DNA from: Budorcas taxicolor
Lineage: Eukaryota; Chordata; Mammalia; Artiodactyla; Bovidae
DNA: 64,000 nucleotides
NCBI RefSeq assembly: GCF_023091745.1
Contig: NC_068913.1
Location: 15,828,001-15,892,000 of the forward strand
Reading direction: 5' to 3'
Position numbers and translations under genes: made by a program. The notes under the pieces are model-generated. The model saw only the letters and a program-made list of their open reading frames with translations, was not told the origin of the DNA and searched no databases. Shown piece after piece: positions 42,844 to 53,595 of the stretch; position 1 is the stretch's first letter; each line of letters opens with the position of its first letter.

Positions 42844-43050
42844 GACTTCCCTGGTGGCTCAGACAGTACTGTCTGCCTACAATGCGGGAGACCCAGGTTT
42901 GATCCCTGGGTTGGGAAGATCCTCTAGAGAAGGAAATGGCAACCCACCCCAGTACCTTTGCCTGGAAAATCTCATGGACGGAGGAGCGTGGTAGGCTACA
43001 GTCCATGGGGTCACAAAGAGTCAGACACAACTGAGCGACTTCACTTTCAC
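42844..43050 (+). mobile_element. Bov-tA SINE with target-site duplication
   Basis: GGACTTCCCTGGTGGCTCAG head to GAGCGACTTCACTTTCAC, the Bov-tA type with a CTTCACTTTCAC end. The duplication TTTGACAG at 42836-42843 and 43051-43058 is exact. Confidence 0.94.
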
Positions 43051-43147
43051 TTTGACAGCACCATTACTTGTTGACCTATAAGAAAAATTCAGGTGGATTT
43101 TCTAGCAGCTACAGAACCACAGTTTTGGAGATTCCTCAGTTCTAATA

Positions 43148-43400
43148 ACAATAATGATAGAAATGGCTAAGGTCCCAAGCATTGGACTGCATACTTTATA
43201 TGCCTTATCTGACTTAATACAACAATGCTATGATGGTGGGTACTGTAATTAGTTCCACTTTCACATGAACAAATGGAGGCACCAGAGCTTTATTTGACCA
43301 AAGTCACATGGCTTATAAATGGCAGGGCCATGAGTCTGATGCAGGGCTCAGTGGCTCCAGAGCCATGTGCTGACCATTACATCTCTCTGCCTCTCAAAAT
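43148..43400 (-). mobile_element. MIR SINE, antisense
   Basis: TTTATATGCCTTATCTGAC, GGTGGGTACTGTAATTAG, ACCAAAGTCACATGGC, AATGGCAGGGCCATGAG and GTGCTGACCATTACATC are the MIR complement in order, nearly full length. Confidence 0.75.
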
Positions 43401-43427
43401 ACAGAACATGACAATGTGTGTATGCTG

Positions 43428-43602
43428 TCAGTCAAAAGCCTGCAAGGCTCATCTGTTCATAGTATTCTCCAGGCAAGAATACGGGTGTGGGTTGCCATTT
43501 CCTCCACCAGGGATTTTCCCCACCCAGGGATTGAACCGGCATCTCCTATGTCTCCTGCATTGGCAGGCAGATTCTTTACCACTGAGCCACCTGGGAAGCC
43601 CT
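43428..43602 (-). mobile_element. Bov-tA SINE, 3'-truncated
   Basis: Minus-strand element retaining the head (right end GCCACCTGGGAAGCCC) and much of the body (CAGGCAAGAATACGGGTG), but the final ~30 bases on the left are lost or diverged (CAAAAGCCTGCAAGGCTC). A BovB begins 10 bases to the right. Confidence 0.88.
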
Positions 43603-43611
43603 ACTAATCAT

Positions 43612-44459
43612 TCAGTTCAGTCGCTCAGTCGTGTCCGACTCTTTGCGACCCCATGAATCGCAGCACGCCAGGCCTCCCTGTTCATCACCAACTCCCGGAG
43701 TTCACTCAGACTCATGTCCATTGAGTCAGTGATGCCATCCAGCCATCTCATCCTCTGTCGTCCCCTTCTCCTCCTGCCCCCAATCCCTCCCAGCATCACA
43801 GTCTTTTCCAGTGAGTCAACTCTTCGCATGAGGTGGCCAAAGTACTGGAGCTTCAGCTTTAACATCATTCCTTCCAAAGAAATCCAGGGCTGACCTCCTT
43901 CAGAATGGACTGGTTGGATCTCCTTGCAGTCCAAGGGACTCTCAAGAGTCTTCTCCAACACCACAGTTCAAAAGCATCAATTCTTCAGCGCTCAGCCTTC
44001 TTCACAGTCCAACTCTCACATCCATACATGACCACAGGAAAAACCATAGCCTTGACTAGCAAAGTAATGTCTCTGCTTTTGAATATACTATCTAGGTTGG
44101 TCATCATTTTTCTTCCAAGGAGTAAGCGTCTTTTAATTTCATGGCTACAATCACCATCTGCAGTGATTTTGGAGCCCCCCAAAATAAAGTCTGACACTGT
44201 TTCCACTGTTTCCCCATCTATTTGCTATGAAGTGATGGGACCAGATGCCATAATCTTCGTTTTCTGAATGTTGAGCTTTAGGCCAAATTTTTCACTCTCC
44301 ACTTTCACTTTCATCAAGAGGCTTTTTAGTTCCTCTTCACTTTCTGCCATAAGGGTGGTGTCATCTGCATATCTGAGGTGACTGATATTTCTCCCGGCAA
44401 TCTTGATTCCAGCTTGTGCTTCATCCAGTCCAGCGTTTCTCATGATGTACTCTGCATAT
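43612..44459 (-). mobile_element. BovB LINE, 5'-truncated, about 850 bp
   Basis: Minus strand, from the (ACTGA)n tail complement (TTCAGTTCAGTCGCTCAG) to CTCTGCATATA within RT, just upstream of motif C. Young haplotype (ATTCCTTCCAAAGAAATCC, CGGAGTTCACTC). A 15-base deletion near 44062 removes part of ..HLVKAM..; other small indels split the C-terminal frame (43617-43964, 43985-44206). Confidence 0.96.
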
Positions 44460-44462
44460 AAA

Positions 44463-44676
44463 TTAGGGAAGTGCAAATCAAAACCACAGTGAGATATCAC
44501 TTCACAGTCATTGGGTTGACTATCATATTTTAACAGAAAGTTTAAAAAGTGTTGGTGAAAACATGGATAAATTAAAATCCTGTGGACCGTTATTGAGGAA
44601 AATAGCACAGCAGTCCCCATCCCCCACAAAAAAAAGAACACAGACTTTCCACCTGATTCAGCAATTCTACTTCTAG
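44463..44676 (+). mobile_element. L1M ORF2 3' fragment, sense
   Basis: AAGTGCAAATCAAAACCACAG, GAGATATCACTTCACAG, AAGTGTTGGTGAAAACATGG and TTCAGCAATTCTACTTCTAG are the classic 3' end of L1 ORF2 in sense. Squeezed between BovB on the left and a Bov-tA on the right. Confidence 0.75.
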
Positions 44677-44686
44677 TGTGTGTGTG

Positions 44687-44885
44687 CGTGCTCAGTCGTA
44701 TCTGACTCTTTGTGACCCCATGGACTGTAGCCCTCCAGGCTCCTCTGTCCATGGGATTTTCCAGGCAAGAATACTGGAGTGGGTTGCCATTTCCTTCTCT
44801 AGGAGATCTTCCTGACCCAGGGATTGAACCCAGGTCTCCTGCATTGTAGGCAGACGCTTTACCATCTGAGCCACACCGGCTACCT
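44687..44885 (-). mobile_element. Bov-tA SINE
   Basis: Near-full-length minus-strand Bov-tA from CGTGCTCAGTCGTATC to CCATCTGAGCCACACCGG. It supplies about 60 codons of the mosaic minus-strand frame. Confidence 0.93.
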
Positions 44886-45171
44886 ATTAACCAGCAATTA
44901 ATCTTGATGACAGAAACTTCAGGCCAGAGTCCCACAGCTGCTTCTACACAGTCTTTAATGGACTCATTCAGTAGGGAAACTTGCTCTGGAGGGTACCTCC
45001 AGCCCCCTGTCCTTTTGCTCCTCAAGTCTCCTTGCTTCCTTAGGCTCAGACTAGACTTCTCTCAGAGACAAGCTCTCCCTTGGATAGAAGCTAATAAATG
45101 CTCCCTCCACTCTAACAGCTCAAAATCAAATTCCACTGTTGCTGGTGGTGCTAGCATCTGCTACACATACA
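44886..45171. other. Unassigned unique sequence
   Basis: About 285 bases, unique, between SINEs. It provides the N-terminal part of the mosaic frame. Confidence 0.5.
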
Positions 45172-45299
45172 AGTTGTTTAGTCACTAAGTCATGTCCAGC
45201 TGTTTGCAAACCTGTGGACTGTAGCCCACCCGGCCCTTCTGTCCATGGGATTCTCCAGGCAAGAATGCTGGAGTGGGTGGCCACTTCTTTCTCCAGGGA
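45172..45299 (-). mobile_element. Bov-A-type SINE fragment
   Basis: A-monomer complement: GTTTAGTCACTAAGTCATG, GGACTGTAGCCCACCC, GGATTCTCCAGGCAAG, TGGGTGGCCAC and CTCCAGGG. The tRNA head side is absent. Confidence 0.85.
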
Positions 45300-46848
45300 A
45301 GGAAATGCAAGAAGGAGCCTAATTTCTCTGGTCTCAGTTCCTGGTCTCAGTTCCTGGCCTTTGGTTGCCCAAACCCACTCATCCCCAGTCTCTTAGCCAT
45401 CCCCAGTCTCTCCCCCATTCCTTTGGTCTTAGCAGTCTGAGCCCCTCATTCCTGAGCATTCTTCCCTCTCAGCTTGACTCATCTTCACAAGTCTGACTCT
45501 CTTGTCTGATCATCATTACTTCAGCTGAATTCTTTCTTGTAATCTCTGATACACCGAACGCATGAATCCCCACCCCAACATGGCCTCCCTGGCCCATCTG
45601 ATCTGTCACCAACCATCCAAATCCCAGCATGACATTTTAATCCCCTTGTCCAACCTCCTCTGGTCTAATTCATTTTGCACTTAAGCACTTCCTTGATAAA
45701 TTATACATTTTTTCTTTAGTCCTCAAGAGTCAGTTTAGACCTAGTAAAATATAAGTAGAATTCTTTCATCTAAATGCAGGATCAGTGTTTACAAATCTAT
45801 CTTTATACATCAAAAATAATCTATATTTATTTATCTAGTGATGCAAGATCAAGTGGGAAAAATAACCTCTGAGTCCCATAAAATCTGTAAGAAAGGGATG
45901 AATAAGAATGCCACACTCCAGTACTTTTAACATGTGCTCTTCAATAGCTAAGAGTGCATGTTAAAAACATATAAAATATAAAAGGAAATTTAAATATATA
46001 TATATAGTATATAAGTTTGGCTTATTTACAGCTTGAGCCAATTTATGGGCAGTATCTGCTACTATAAAATATGCAATCTACAATATTAAATTTTGATTAC
46101 ATACCCCATAGAAATATTGTTTTTAAGCCCTGAAAAATATGAAACATCTGTTATTCATCTCCACAGAGACAAGAAGTTTAAACAGCAGCAAGAAAATTTA
46201 AGTTGGATCATGGAGAACATGGAAGAACAGTAATAATGGTTAAATCAAGGAGCAAGTTAGGGTACCCTTTCTATCTCACCAATGACATGGGCATTTTTTT
46301 TCTTAGTTGATTTTAGAAATGCCATTTATAGACTTGAGGTTAGCTCAGCACTCTGGAGGTGATTCTAAACTGGGTATGTCTTATACTTGTAGCGGGTGTA
46401 TTTCTAATGGAAATTTCCACTGTGGATGGAGAGGCATGCTTAAGAATAGGGTACCTATAGAGATGAATGAACATCCTAAAACTATCTCGGACATCTTTCA
46501 ATTTGTGACCTTAAAACTCAGCATCTTTATCAGGACTTGATGCCAGTCGTTCAGATTTTAGTTTAGGCCATTTCCACCCTGAATAGAAGAGGATTAAAAC
46601 CTTGGGAAAGGAGAACCACCTCTTGTGACTCCAAAGGTATTCTGAGCTGGGTGGCTGCTCCCAGCTTCACCTCTCACTAGTGAAATCAAACAGAAGGAAT
46701 TGCACATTCTTTAGGGCCACCTCTAGTGGGTTTTTCTCAGTTGGCTGGAAAACCTCAAAGGTAAGAATTTAATTAGGAATTTAGCATTGGCTTCGAAAAA
46801 GAAGTCACAATCTCTAAGTATTTCACACAGGGGAGAAGTTTAATCATT
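45300..46848. other. Unassigned non-coding sequence, 1.5 kb
   Basis: Two short tandem duplications near 45330-45415 (GGTCTCAGTTCCT twice; CATCCCCAGTCTCT twice). A short (TA)n at 45996-46008. Otherwise no repeat or gene recognised. Confidence 0.5.
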
Positions 46849-47213
46849 CACAAAAGAGTTTCCTGCTGAAAATTCTTGACTGGCAAGGAGCATGCCTTGC
46901 TAATTGGGGTGGTGGCCAAGAGGACTCTAGGGCCTGCCCTTTGCCCAGGGTGGCTGCCTCCATTAGGAATGGCAATGCGCCCTTTTTGTTCACTCTGAAA
47001 GGCGCCCAGTGGGGCGGCCTGAGGAGCCACTGGCCGCCTTTGTGCAGAGGGCAGGTCTGAGCAGGCCTTGGGCCAGCAGGGCTGAGCAGCCACCTGCTGA
47101 CAGGGCCTTTCTTCCTCGTGAAGGAGTCCAGGGGATGCCATTAGAGAAAGTGCTGCTTCCAGCAAGCCGTGGCCACCTTTAATGATTTGCAGGGAAGGAA
47201 ATGAGTCTCCCAA
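46849..47213. other. GC-rich unique island in AT-rich surroundings
   Basis: Markedly more GC-rich than its flanks, with several CpGs (GCGCCC, GGCGGCC, GGCCGCC, CTCGTG) and no repeat. A 121-codon minus-strand frame (MGDSFPSLQ... to ...QQETLL) fills it but has no domain or composition bias typical of a known protein. TTTAATGATTTG and CAAATCAATTATGAC lie at its right edge. Could be an old exon, enhancer or small CpG-containing regulatory block; undecided. Confidence 0.4.
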
Positions 47214-48012
47214 ATCAATTATGACACTCGATTAGGTTATTTAGGCTGATGAATCCCAAGTGAAATCAGAGGATGGGTTGTATGATTTGATGGCTTGCAT
47301 CTTTTCCAGCTTCAAGGCCCAAGGGTTACCATGTTAGTATTTTGCTAATATTTCCCTTGTACTCTTGTTGTACAGTGCTTGGGACCTGTCCAGTCCTACA
47401 CACAGAGTTAGTGCCCAGTAAAAAGTGGCTGAGTATAAATCTCAATGCCTCTCTTTTCACTGGGTTTACTTAGTATCTAAGCACCCGTTTGGGTGATCAG
47501 AAACACTTAGTGTATATATTTCCTATAATGAAAATGGCTAAACATTTGTAATGTACAGTCTTTTCATTGCTTTACTAATTAAATGGTTAAATCACATAGC
47601 TCTTTTTCATTAGTAAGAAACATCCAAATAATCTGTTTTTATATGAATAACCCCCACCCCCAAGAAAGAATGTAGGTAAAAAGAAACAAAGGTTAAATCC
47701 ATACACAGAAACAACGTAATTCCTAGGATACAGGGCCAATGAATAGTTCCCATTTGACAAAGTGAGCCATAAAAGGTGGCAGGGTCTGTGTGCAAATGTT
47801 ATTTCCTGTCATCAAGCCATCTTTCCCTTTGCACAACATAAAGATTTCCCTGTTGTCCTGTAGCCCTTTGGGGCTTCCTTCCTATGCCTCTGATCTTGAC
47901 CCTGCACCCAGTTACCACAGGTCTTACCATTTCAAGGGTGCTGCAATTGGTTAAAGGAACCCACCCTGAGCCCTGCTCCCCAGACCATGCTCTCTGCTCA
48001 CTAAATCTACTG
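47214..48012. other. Unassigned non-coding sequence
   Basis: About 800 bases, unique, no gene recognised. Confidence 0.5.
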
Positions 48013-48026
48013 CCCTGATCCGCTGA

Positions 48027-48152
48027 CTGCTACTGCTAAGTCACTTCAGTCGTGTCCGACTCTGTGCAACCCCAGGGACGGCAGCCCACGGGGCTCCCCC
48101 GTCTCTTGGATTCTCCAGGCAAGAACACTGGAGCGGGTTGCCATTGCCTTCT
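48027..48152 (-). mobile_element. Bov-A monomer SINE with target-site duplication
   Basis: Single A-monomer complement from CTGCTACTGCTAAGTC to CATTGCCTTCT. Flanks CCCTGATCCGCTGA (48013-48026) and CCCTGATCTGCTGA (48153-48166) are a 14-bp duplication with one mismatch. Confidence 0.93.
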
Positions 48153-48166
48153 CCCTGATCTGCTGA

Positions 48167-48489
48167 AGGGAGCACTTTTTCCTAATTTGCACAAAGGCTA
48201 TAACTCACTCAACTGAGAGCCTACAGATGTGCTTAGTTGCATTATTGTGGCTGTCCCTAAACTACTTCTAGGAACACAGCAGCTTCATTGAAAGCCTTGG
48301 TACCTGTCCGTACCTGCAGACTACACAAACACCAGGAAGAGGCAAGAAAAGTTAAATATATAAAATAAAGTCTCAGAATTTTTCAGAAATGAGGAAATAT
48401 GACACACACCAAGAAAAAACAAATACAATAAGAATAAAATAAAAATAAACAAGAAATCCCTATCTGAATACATTTTATTGAAACTACAG
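48167..48489. other. Unassigned non-coding sequence
   Basis: About 320 bases, A-rich on the right, possibly grading into the L1M that follows. Confidence 0.4.
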
Positions 48490-48731
48490 AACACCAAAGA
48501 CAAAGGAAAAATCATAAAAGCAATGGGAAAAAATGATCTACAAACTACAGGTATAGTCTCCAGTGCAATGAGGGAAGCCAGAAAACCGAAATAATATTTT
48601 CAAAGCATTGATAGGAAATAAACTATCAACTGATATCCTCAGAACAATTGTCTTCCAAGCACAAAGGCAAAAAAAAAATTTTTTTTTTTGCAAACAAAAG
48701 TTGAAATCATCACTAAAAGACTTTTACTAGA

Positions 48732-49135
48732 TTTGGATCATAAAGAAGGCTGAGTGCCAAAGAATTGATGCTTTTGAACTGTGGTGTTGGAGAAGACTCT
48801 TGAGAGTCCCTTGGACAGCAAGATCAAACCAGTCTATCTAATGGAAATCAATCCTGAATATTCATTGGAAGGACTGATGCTGAAGCTGAAGCTCCAATTT
48901 TGGCCACCTGATGTGAAGAGCCAACTCATTTGGAAAAGACCCTGATACTGGAAAAGATGAAGATAGGAGGAAAAGGGGATGACAGAGGATGAGATGGTTG
49001 AATGGCTTCAACAACTCAATGCACATGAATTTGAGCAAACGCCAGGAGATGGTGAAGGACAGGGAAGCCTGGCGTGCTGTAGTCCATGGGGTCACAAAGG
49101 GTCAGATATGACTGAGCGATTGAACAACAACAACA
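48732..49135 (+). mobile_element. BovB LINE 3' end, (AAC)n-tailed type
   Basis: From GGATCATAAAGAAGGCTGAG to GAACAACAACAACAAAGG. Older haplotype: ATATTCATTGGAAGGACTG, CTGATGTGAAGAGCC, TTTGAGCAAACGCCAGG and an (AAC)n tail. It lies inside the sense L1M. Confidence 0.93.
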
Positions 49136-50283
49136 AAGGAATTTCCAAAGGTGATTTATCAAGAAGAGGGATTATCCCAAGAAAGACACAAATATGAGAG
49201 ACACAGGAAGAAAAGTGAAATTATTTGTATAAAATAGTAAGAATTCAAATTTGATGGCTTAAAGACAGAAACACTAAAGGTGGGTGAGAGAGTGACTAGA
49301 ATTACAACATATTAATGATCTGTGTATGCTTCCAAAGAGAGAGATTAACACACTGATTATTGACTCCTTTAAACTTATTTCCAAATTTCAAGGCTGATCA
49401 CTAAAACAAAAGAAGTACAATGATAAACTTTCAGATAAACAGAAGAAAATGGAATGAAAAAAACCATATTCCATCAACCTCCAAAATGCAGGAAGATAAT
49501 TGGAAGAGGCAAGGAAAATGTGAATCAAATAGAAAGAACAAAGTACGATGGTTTTTTAAAAAGCCCAAATACGTCAATAATCACAGTAAGTGTAATTGTA
49601 TTAAATTTGCCAGACTGGATGAAAAGTAAAATCCAACTATTTATTGTTTATAAGTGGCACACCAAAAAATACCTAAGGATTTGAAACAGTGGAAAATAAA
49701 AGAGACAGGAAAAACTAGCCATGCAAATATTAATCAAAATAGAGTTGGGATAGCTATAATAATACAGTAGTGACAGACTTTGAGACAAAAAAAAAACACC
49801 ATTTTTATGGATAGAGAATATCCCAATATAACAACAGAAGTTTCACCTCCCCAGGAAGATATATAACAGTTCTAAAATTGCATATAACTAATAAAATAGC
49901 TTCAGATGCTATAAATCAAAAGTTGATACAACCATAGAGAGAAATGGACAAGTCCTTTCTCATAGTGGGAGATTTCAACACACCACTCTCAATTCTGGAT
50001 CGGTCAGAGAGATTAAGAGAACAACAACAAGAAAAAAAAACTAGTAGAAATATAGTGGCATTTTGTTGTGCAATGATTTCATCTTTAGAAATCAGAAATA
50101 TAAATAACTGCTACTCTGAACATAAAGAAAGACGGAAAGAAGAAATGCAAAGACTGAACATAAGGACTCAATCTAATTCAGGTAAAAAGCAAAGAAACCT
50201 TCTGCTTTATTTAAGCCAAGAAGCCTCGTGGCTATTGTATGTATGATTTTCAGTAGGTGTTGTGAAAATTTTAAATTATTTAG

Positions 50284-50478
50284 AGGAACTTCCCTGGTGG
50301 TCCAGTGGCTAAGACTCCGTGCTTCCAGTGAAGGGGGCTCAGGTTCAATCCCTGATCAGGGAACTAGATCCCACATGTCGCAACCAAGAGTTCACATGCC
50401 ACAGCTAAAGATCCTGTAGCCGCATCTGAAGATCTCGTGTGTCACAACTAAAACCCGGACAGCCAAATAAATAAATAC
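50284..50478 (+). mobile_element. CHR-2-type SINE
   Basis: GGAACTTCCCTGGTGGTCCAG head, GACTCCGTGCTTCCAG, GGTTCAATCCCTGATCAGGG and CTAGATCCCACATG, with a body repeating CACAACTAAA and an AAATAAATAAATAC tail. Flanking AAATTATTTAGA and AAATTGCTTAGA may be the target-site duplication (two mismatches). Inserted in L1M. Confidence 0.85.
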
Positions 50479-50869
50479 ATGTTTTTTAAATAAATAAAAT
50501 TGCTTAGAACTCTCCCATATTACTAACTCAATTTCATTCACAAATCTAGATAAACTGAAAACACTTTAAATGTATTAATGTAGAAGATTTGAACAACACA
50601 ATTCATCAACTCAAGTTAATTATCACACAGAGAAATCTGTACCCAATAACTTAAGAATATATATTCTTCTGAAGAACTCATGGAATATTTAGGAAAACTG
50701 AATGTAAACCATAAAGCAATCCTCAAGAAATTTCTAACCAATGGTTATCTGACCACAACATAATTAAGTTTAAAATCAATATTAAAGTCAATTACATGTC
50801 CATGTAGAAAAATGTAATTATAAAAAAAAGGAACCTAGGAATATTAGCAGTAAATACTTATGTTTCTTA

Positions 50870-51125
50870 TTATTTCCCAGACCTGTTACTATATGTTTTA
50901 CATACTAATTCATTTACTATTTACAATAGCCCTTTCTTTACCACTGAGCCACCAAGAAGGCCCAAACAGCCTTTTGAAGTAAGCATAATTATATCCCTAC
51001 TTTAAAGATGAAGCAACTAAGGCACAGGGAGGTTATGTAAGTTTACATTTAATAGGTGAATAATGACAGAGTTCAAATCCAGGGAGTCTGGTACCAGATT
51101 CCAAATGCTACGGCTCTATTCTTTA
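50870..51125 (-). mobile_element. MIR SINE, antisense, with a tiny insertion
   Basis: TTTTACATACTAATTCATTTAC, then after a 30-base insertion TTGAAGTAAGCATAATTATATCC, AAGATGAAGCAACTAAGGC, GACAGAGTTCAAATCCAGG and CTGGTACCAGATTCC are the MIR complement in order. Confidence 0.72.
50934..50963 (-). mobile_element. Ultra-short Bov-tA head fragment
   Basis: TTCTTTACCACTGAGCCACC then AAGAAGGCCC is the complement of only the first ~30 bases of Bov-tA. AATAGCCCTTT (50925-50935) and AACAGCCTTTT (50965-50975) look like a degraded target-site duplication. The 3' body and tail are absent. Confidence 0.7.
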
Positions 51126-51471
51126 CTACTTCTCAAAAGACATGAAAGGTCTTCCTGGGTAAATCCACAAAACTCTATTGAAAGCCATTCAGACCTAATA
51201 GTCAAAGAACATACCACATTTCTGATGAGAAAGACCTCCCAAATCATTAAGATATCAATTCCCCCTTGAAATTGTTCCCTAAATTCAATGTAATTGCAGT
51301 AAAAATCTCAACAACTTGCTTCAAGAAATTCAGCAAAGTGATGCTAAAATTCATGTGAAAAGAACAAATGGTCAATAATGTCAGCACCTTACTGCAAAAG
51401 AAGAAAAGTTGAGATGATTTGCTCTATAAGATATAAAGACTTTATTAATTAGGTTGTGGTGGGGCTGGCAT
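51126..51471. other. Unassigned A-rich sequence
   Basis: About 350 bases resembling very old L1 (CAATTCCCCCTTGAAATTG, CTAAAATTCATGTGAAAAG, AACAAATGGTCAATAATG) in plus orientation. I cannot fix its boundaries. Confidence 0.35.
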
Positions 51472-51480
51472 AGAAATAGA

Positions 51481-51697
51481 TAAATTTTGTAATTAATTAC
51501 TTTATTTGGCTGTGGCAAGCCTCAGTTTTGTCATGCAGATCTCTGGTTGCGGCCCCCTGACTATAGTTGTGGCACCCAGCCTTTAAAGCATACAGGTTTA
51601 GTTGCCCAGTAGCATGTGGGATCTTAGTTCCCTGACCAGGAATCAAACCTGCATCCCCTGCATTGCAAGGCAAATTTGGAACCACCAGGGAAGTCCC
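51481..51697 (-). mobile_element. CHR-2-type SINE, antisense
   Basis: TTTGGCTGTGGCAAGCCTC, GATCTCTGGTTGCGGCCCCC, GGGATCTTAGTTCCCTGACC, AATCAAACCTGCATCCCC and the end CCACCAGGGAAGTCCC. AGAAATAGA at 51472-51480 and 51698-51706 is a likely target-site duplication, with the T-rich left end being the complement of the A-rich tail. Confidence 0.82.
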
Positions 51698-51751
51698 AGA
51701 AATAGACACATTTGACCAAAGTGGTGAACTTAGTTTCTGCTAAACCTTGCT

Positions 51752-52388
51752 TCAGTTCAGTTTAGTCGCTCAGTCGTGTCCGACTCTTTGCGACCCCATG
51801 AATCGCAGCACGCCAGGCCTCCCTGTCCATCACCAACTCCCGGAGTTCACTCAGACTCACGTCCATCGAGTCAGTGATGCCATCCAGCCATCTCATCCTT
51901 GGTCGTCCCCTTCGCCTCCTGCCCCAAATCCCTCCCAGCATCACAGTCTTTTCCAATGAGTCAACTCTTCGCATGAGGTGGCCAAAGTGCTAGAGTTTCA
52001 GCTTTAGCATCATTCCTTCCAAAGAAATCCCAGGGCTGATCTCCTTCAGAATAGACTGGTTGGACCTCCTTGTAGTCCAAGGGACTCTCAAGAGTCTTCT
52101 CCAACACCACAGTTCAAAAGCATCAGTTCTTCAGTGCTCAGCCTTCTTCACAGTCCAACTCTCACATCCATACATGACCACAGGAAAAACCATAGCCTTG
52201 ACTAGATGGACCTTAGTTGGCAAAGTAATGTCTGCTTTTCAATATGCTATCTAGGTTGCTCATAACTTTTCTTCCAAGGAGTAAGCGTCTTTTAATTTCA
52301 TGGCTGCAATCACCATCTGCAGTGATTTTGGAGCCCAAAAAAATTAAGTCTGACACCGTTTCCCCATCTATTTCCCATGAAGTGATTA
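51752..52388 (-). mobile_element. BovB LINE, 5'-truncated, about 640 bp
   Basis: Minus strand from the (ACTGA)n complement (TTCAGTTCAGTTTAGTCGC) to TTTCCCATGAAGTGATTA near ITSW.IDGE. Young haplotype (ATTCCTTCCAAAGAAATCCC). It encodes only the end of RT and the C-terminal region, in two frames (51762-51974, 52213-52434) broken between them. Confidence 0.95.
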
Positions 52389-53595
52389 CCTGGCTATAAA
52401 GAGCTTTCCACCTGTGGGACAACTGTTCCCTCAAAGTAACAAATGAATTTGGTAAATAATTTTTACTTTTATCCTCATAGGTGGATATATCCTCACTATT
52501 TTTTGAAATTCTAACCTAAGTCTATTCATATAGTTAGTGTGACCAGTTCCAATTTAGAAGAATATGAAACTCCAACACTCTTTTACAGGGAAGCTGTATA
52601 ATTTTTATTTTTATTTTTTTGGCCAAATCAAGGGCAGCTTTGAGAATGAAAGGGAGCCCTATTTATAATTAAGTTATACCTGTCAAACAAGGATGGACAC
52701 CCTATTTTCACTCTAGTCTTTGTTCTTTCAACAACTAGTCTGTTTTATCAGCTATGCCAACTCTTTCTAGCCCAACTGATACTTTCAAAAAAAGTATTAG
52801 TCATAGAGTGACTTGAGGATCGTGACATATATCTGTTTATGACAAGCCCGCCTTGACCAAATAAATCAGCTCAACACTCACAGTTTGGGCAGTGGATACA
52901 CAGTGTTGTTTGAGATAATCATTCAGCAGCCTCTTCTCTGATCCTGATTCAATCCAGTTTCCATTCAGCTCTCCCCCATTCACAATCCCGCACCTGCTCA
53001 GTGGACTCAGCATTTGCATCTGGGCTCTCACTTCTGAAACTCTCAATGTCCCTGCAGGCACTGGCCTCCAAACTTCCCACTGGCCATCTCCATGATCCCC
53101 CACTCCAAAAAGGCAGCTCTACATTAGCTTCCCGCTGAGAGCCAGTTCCAGACCCAGGCCTCAGGTTGTACTGACCCCTGGCTTGCCAAACCCCAGAGAT
53201 GGGTTTCAGACAAATCCACAACACAGGGAGCTCCCCAAGGGGAAAATATATGTGTGTAGGTGGGGTTTCCAGGCAGGGGAGTGATGTATGACAATCTGCT
53301 GTGGAGGTATATACCCATCCTTAAAAACTTGCCCCTGGTTTCTCATTCTTGTTCATTGTTCAAATTAATAGATAAAATTGGAGACCTAATAAAATAAAGG
53401 GAACAGTAACTTTGAACTCCTGAGAGAGTAAATATGAAAAGCTAGTTCTGTATTTATAAATAGGAAAATACTTTTTATGTATAATATTTAACTTAGCCAT
53501 AACTTGCACTCAGGGATTTCTCTAATTCTTTGCTAGACTAAGGAAGAAAACTACCTTTCACCTAAATGAGAGAAAGTATTATTCAGCATTTACAT
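52389..53595. other. Unassigned sequence, GC-richer centre
   Basis: About 1.2 kb. 52930-53240 is richer in G+C than its flanks and has three overlapping minus frames of 64-91 codons without recognised domains. An LTR of a ruminant endogenous retrovirus is possible here but I see no decisive terminal or poly(A) signals. Confidence 0.4.

Larger units (their letters stand above)
44225..45025 (-). pseudogene. Mosaic open frame: unique + SINE + L1 + BovB RT
   Basis: A 266-codon minus-strand frame. Residues 1-50 come from unique DNA. Roughly 51-112 are Bov-tA translation (CGSDGKASAYNAGDLGSIPG, ATVHGVTKSQ). Roughly 120-187 are antisense L1M. From about 188 it is BovB RT (LYAEYIMRNAGLDEAQAG, LRYADDTTLMAESEEE, LKLNIQKTKIMASG), ending at an in-frame stop in place of the family tryptophan after ITS. 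It lacks RT motifs A and B and no known fold spans it; I read it as chance fusion, not a protein gene. Confidence 0.6.
48490..50820 (+). mobile_element. Ancient L1M LINE, sense, interrupted twice
   Basis: The first block (48540-48725) has GAAGCCAGAAAACCGAAATAA and AAACTATCAACTG. The second (49136-50283) carries endonuclease-domain remnants: KTIFHQPPKCRKIIGRGKENVN at 49454 onward and FLIVGDFNTPLSILDRS near 49956-50006, where GDFN is the endonuclease signature. The third (50500-50820) has GAACAACACAATTCATCAAC and TATCTGACCACAACATAATT. A BovB and a CHR-2 SINE split it. All frames are broken. Confidence 0.7.

Noticed and set aside
49944..50246. 100-codon frame with a GDFNTPLS motif considered as a nuclease gene
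   Set aside because: The motif belongs to the L1 endonuclease domain of a decayed L1M; flanking sequence is collinear L1.
52828..53330. Candidate ruminant retroviral LTR in the GC-richer segment
   Set aside because: No matching terminal repeats, target-site duplication or clear poly(A) signal could be seen.
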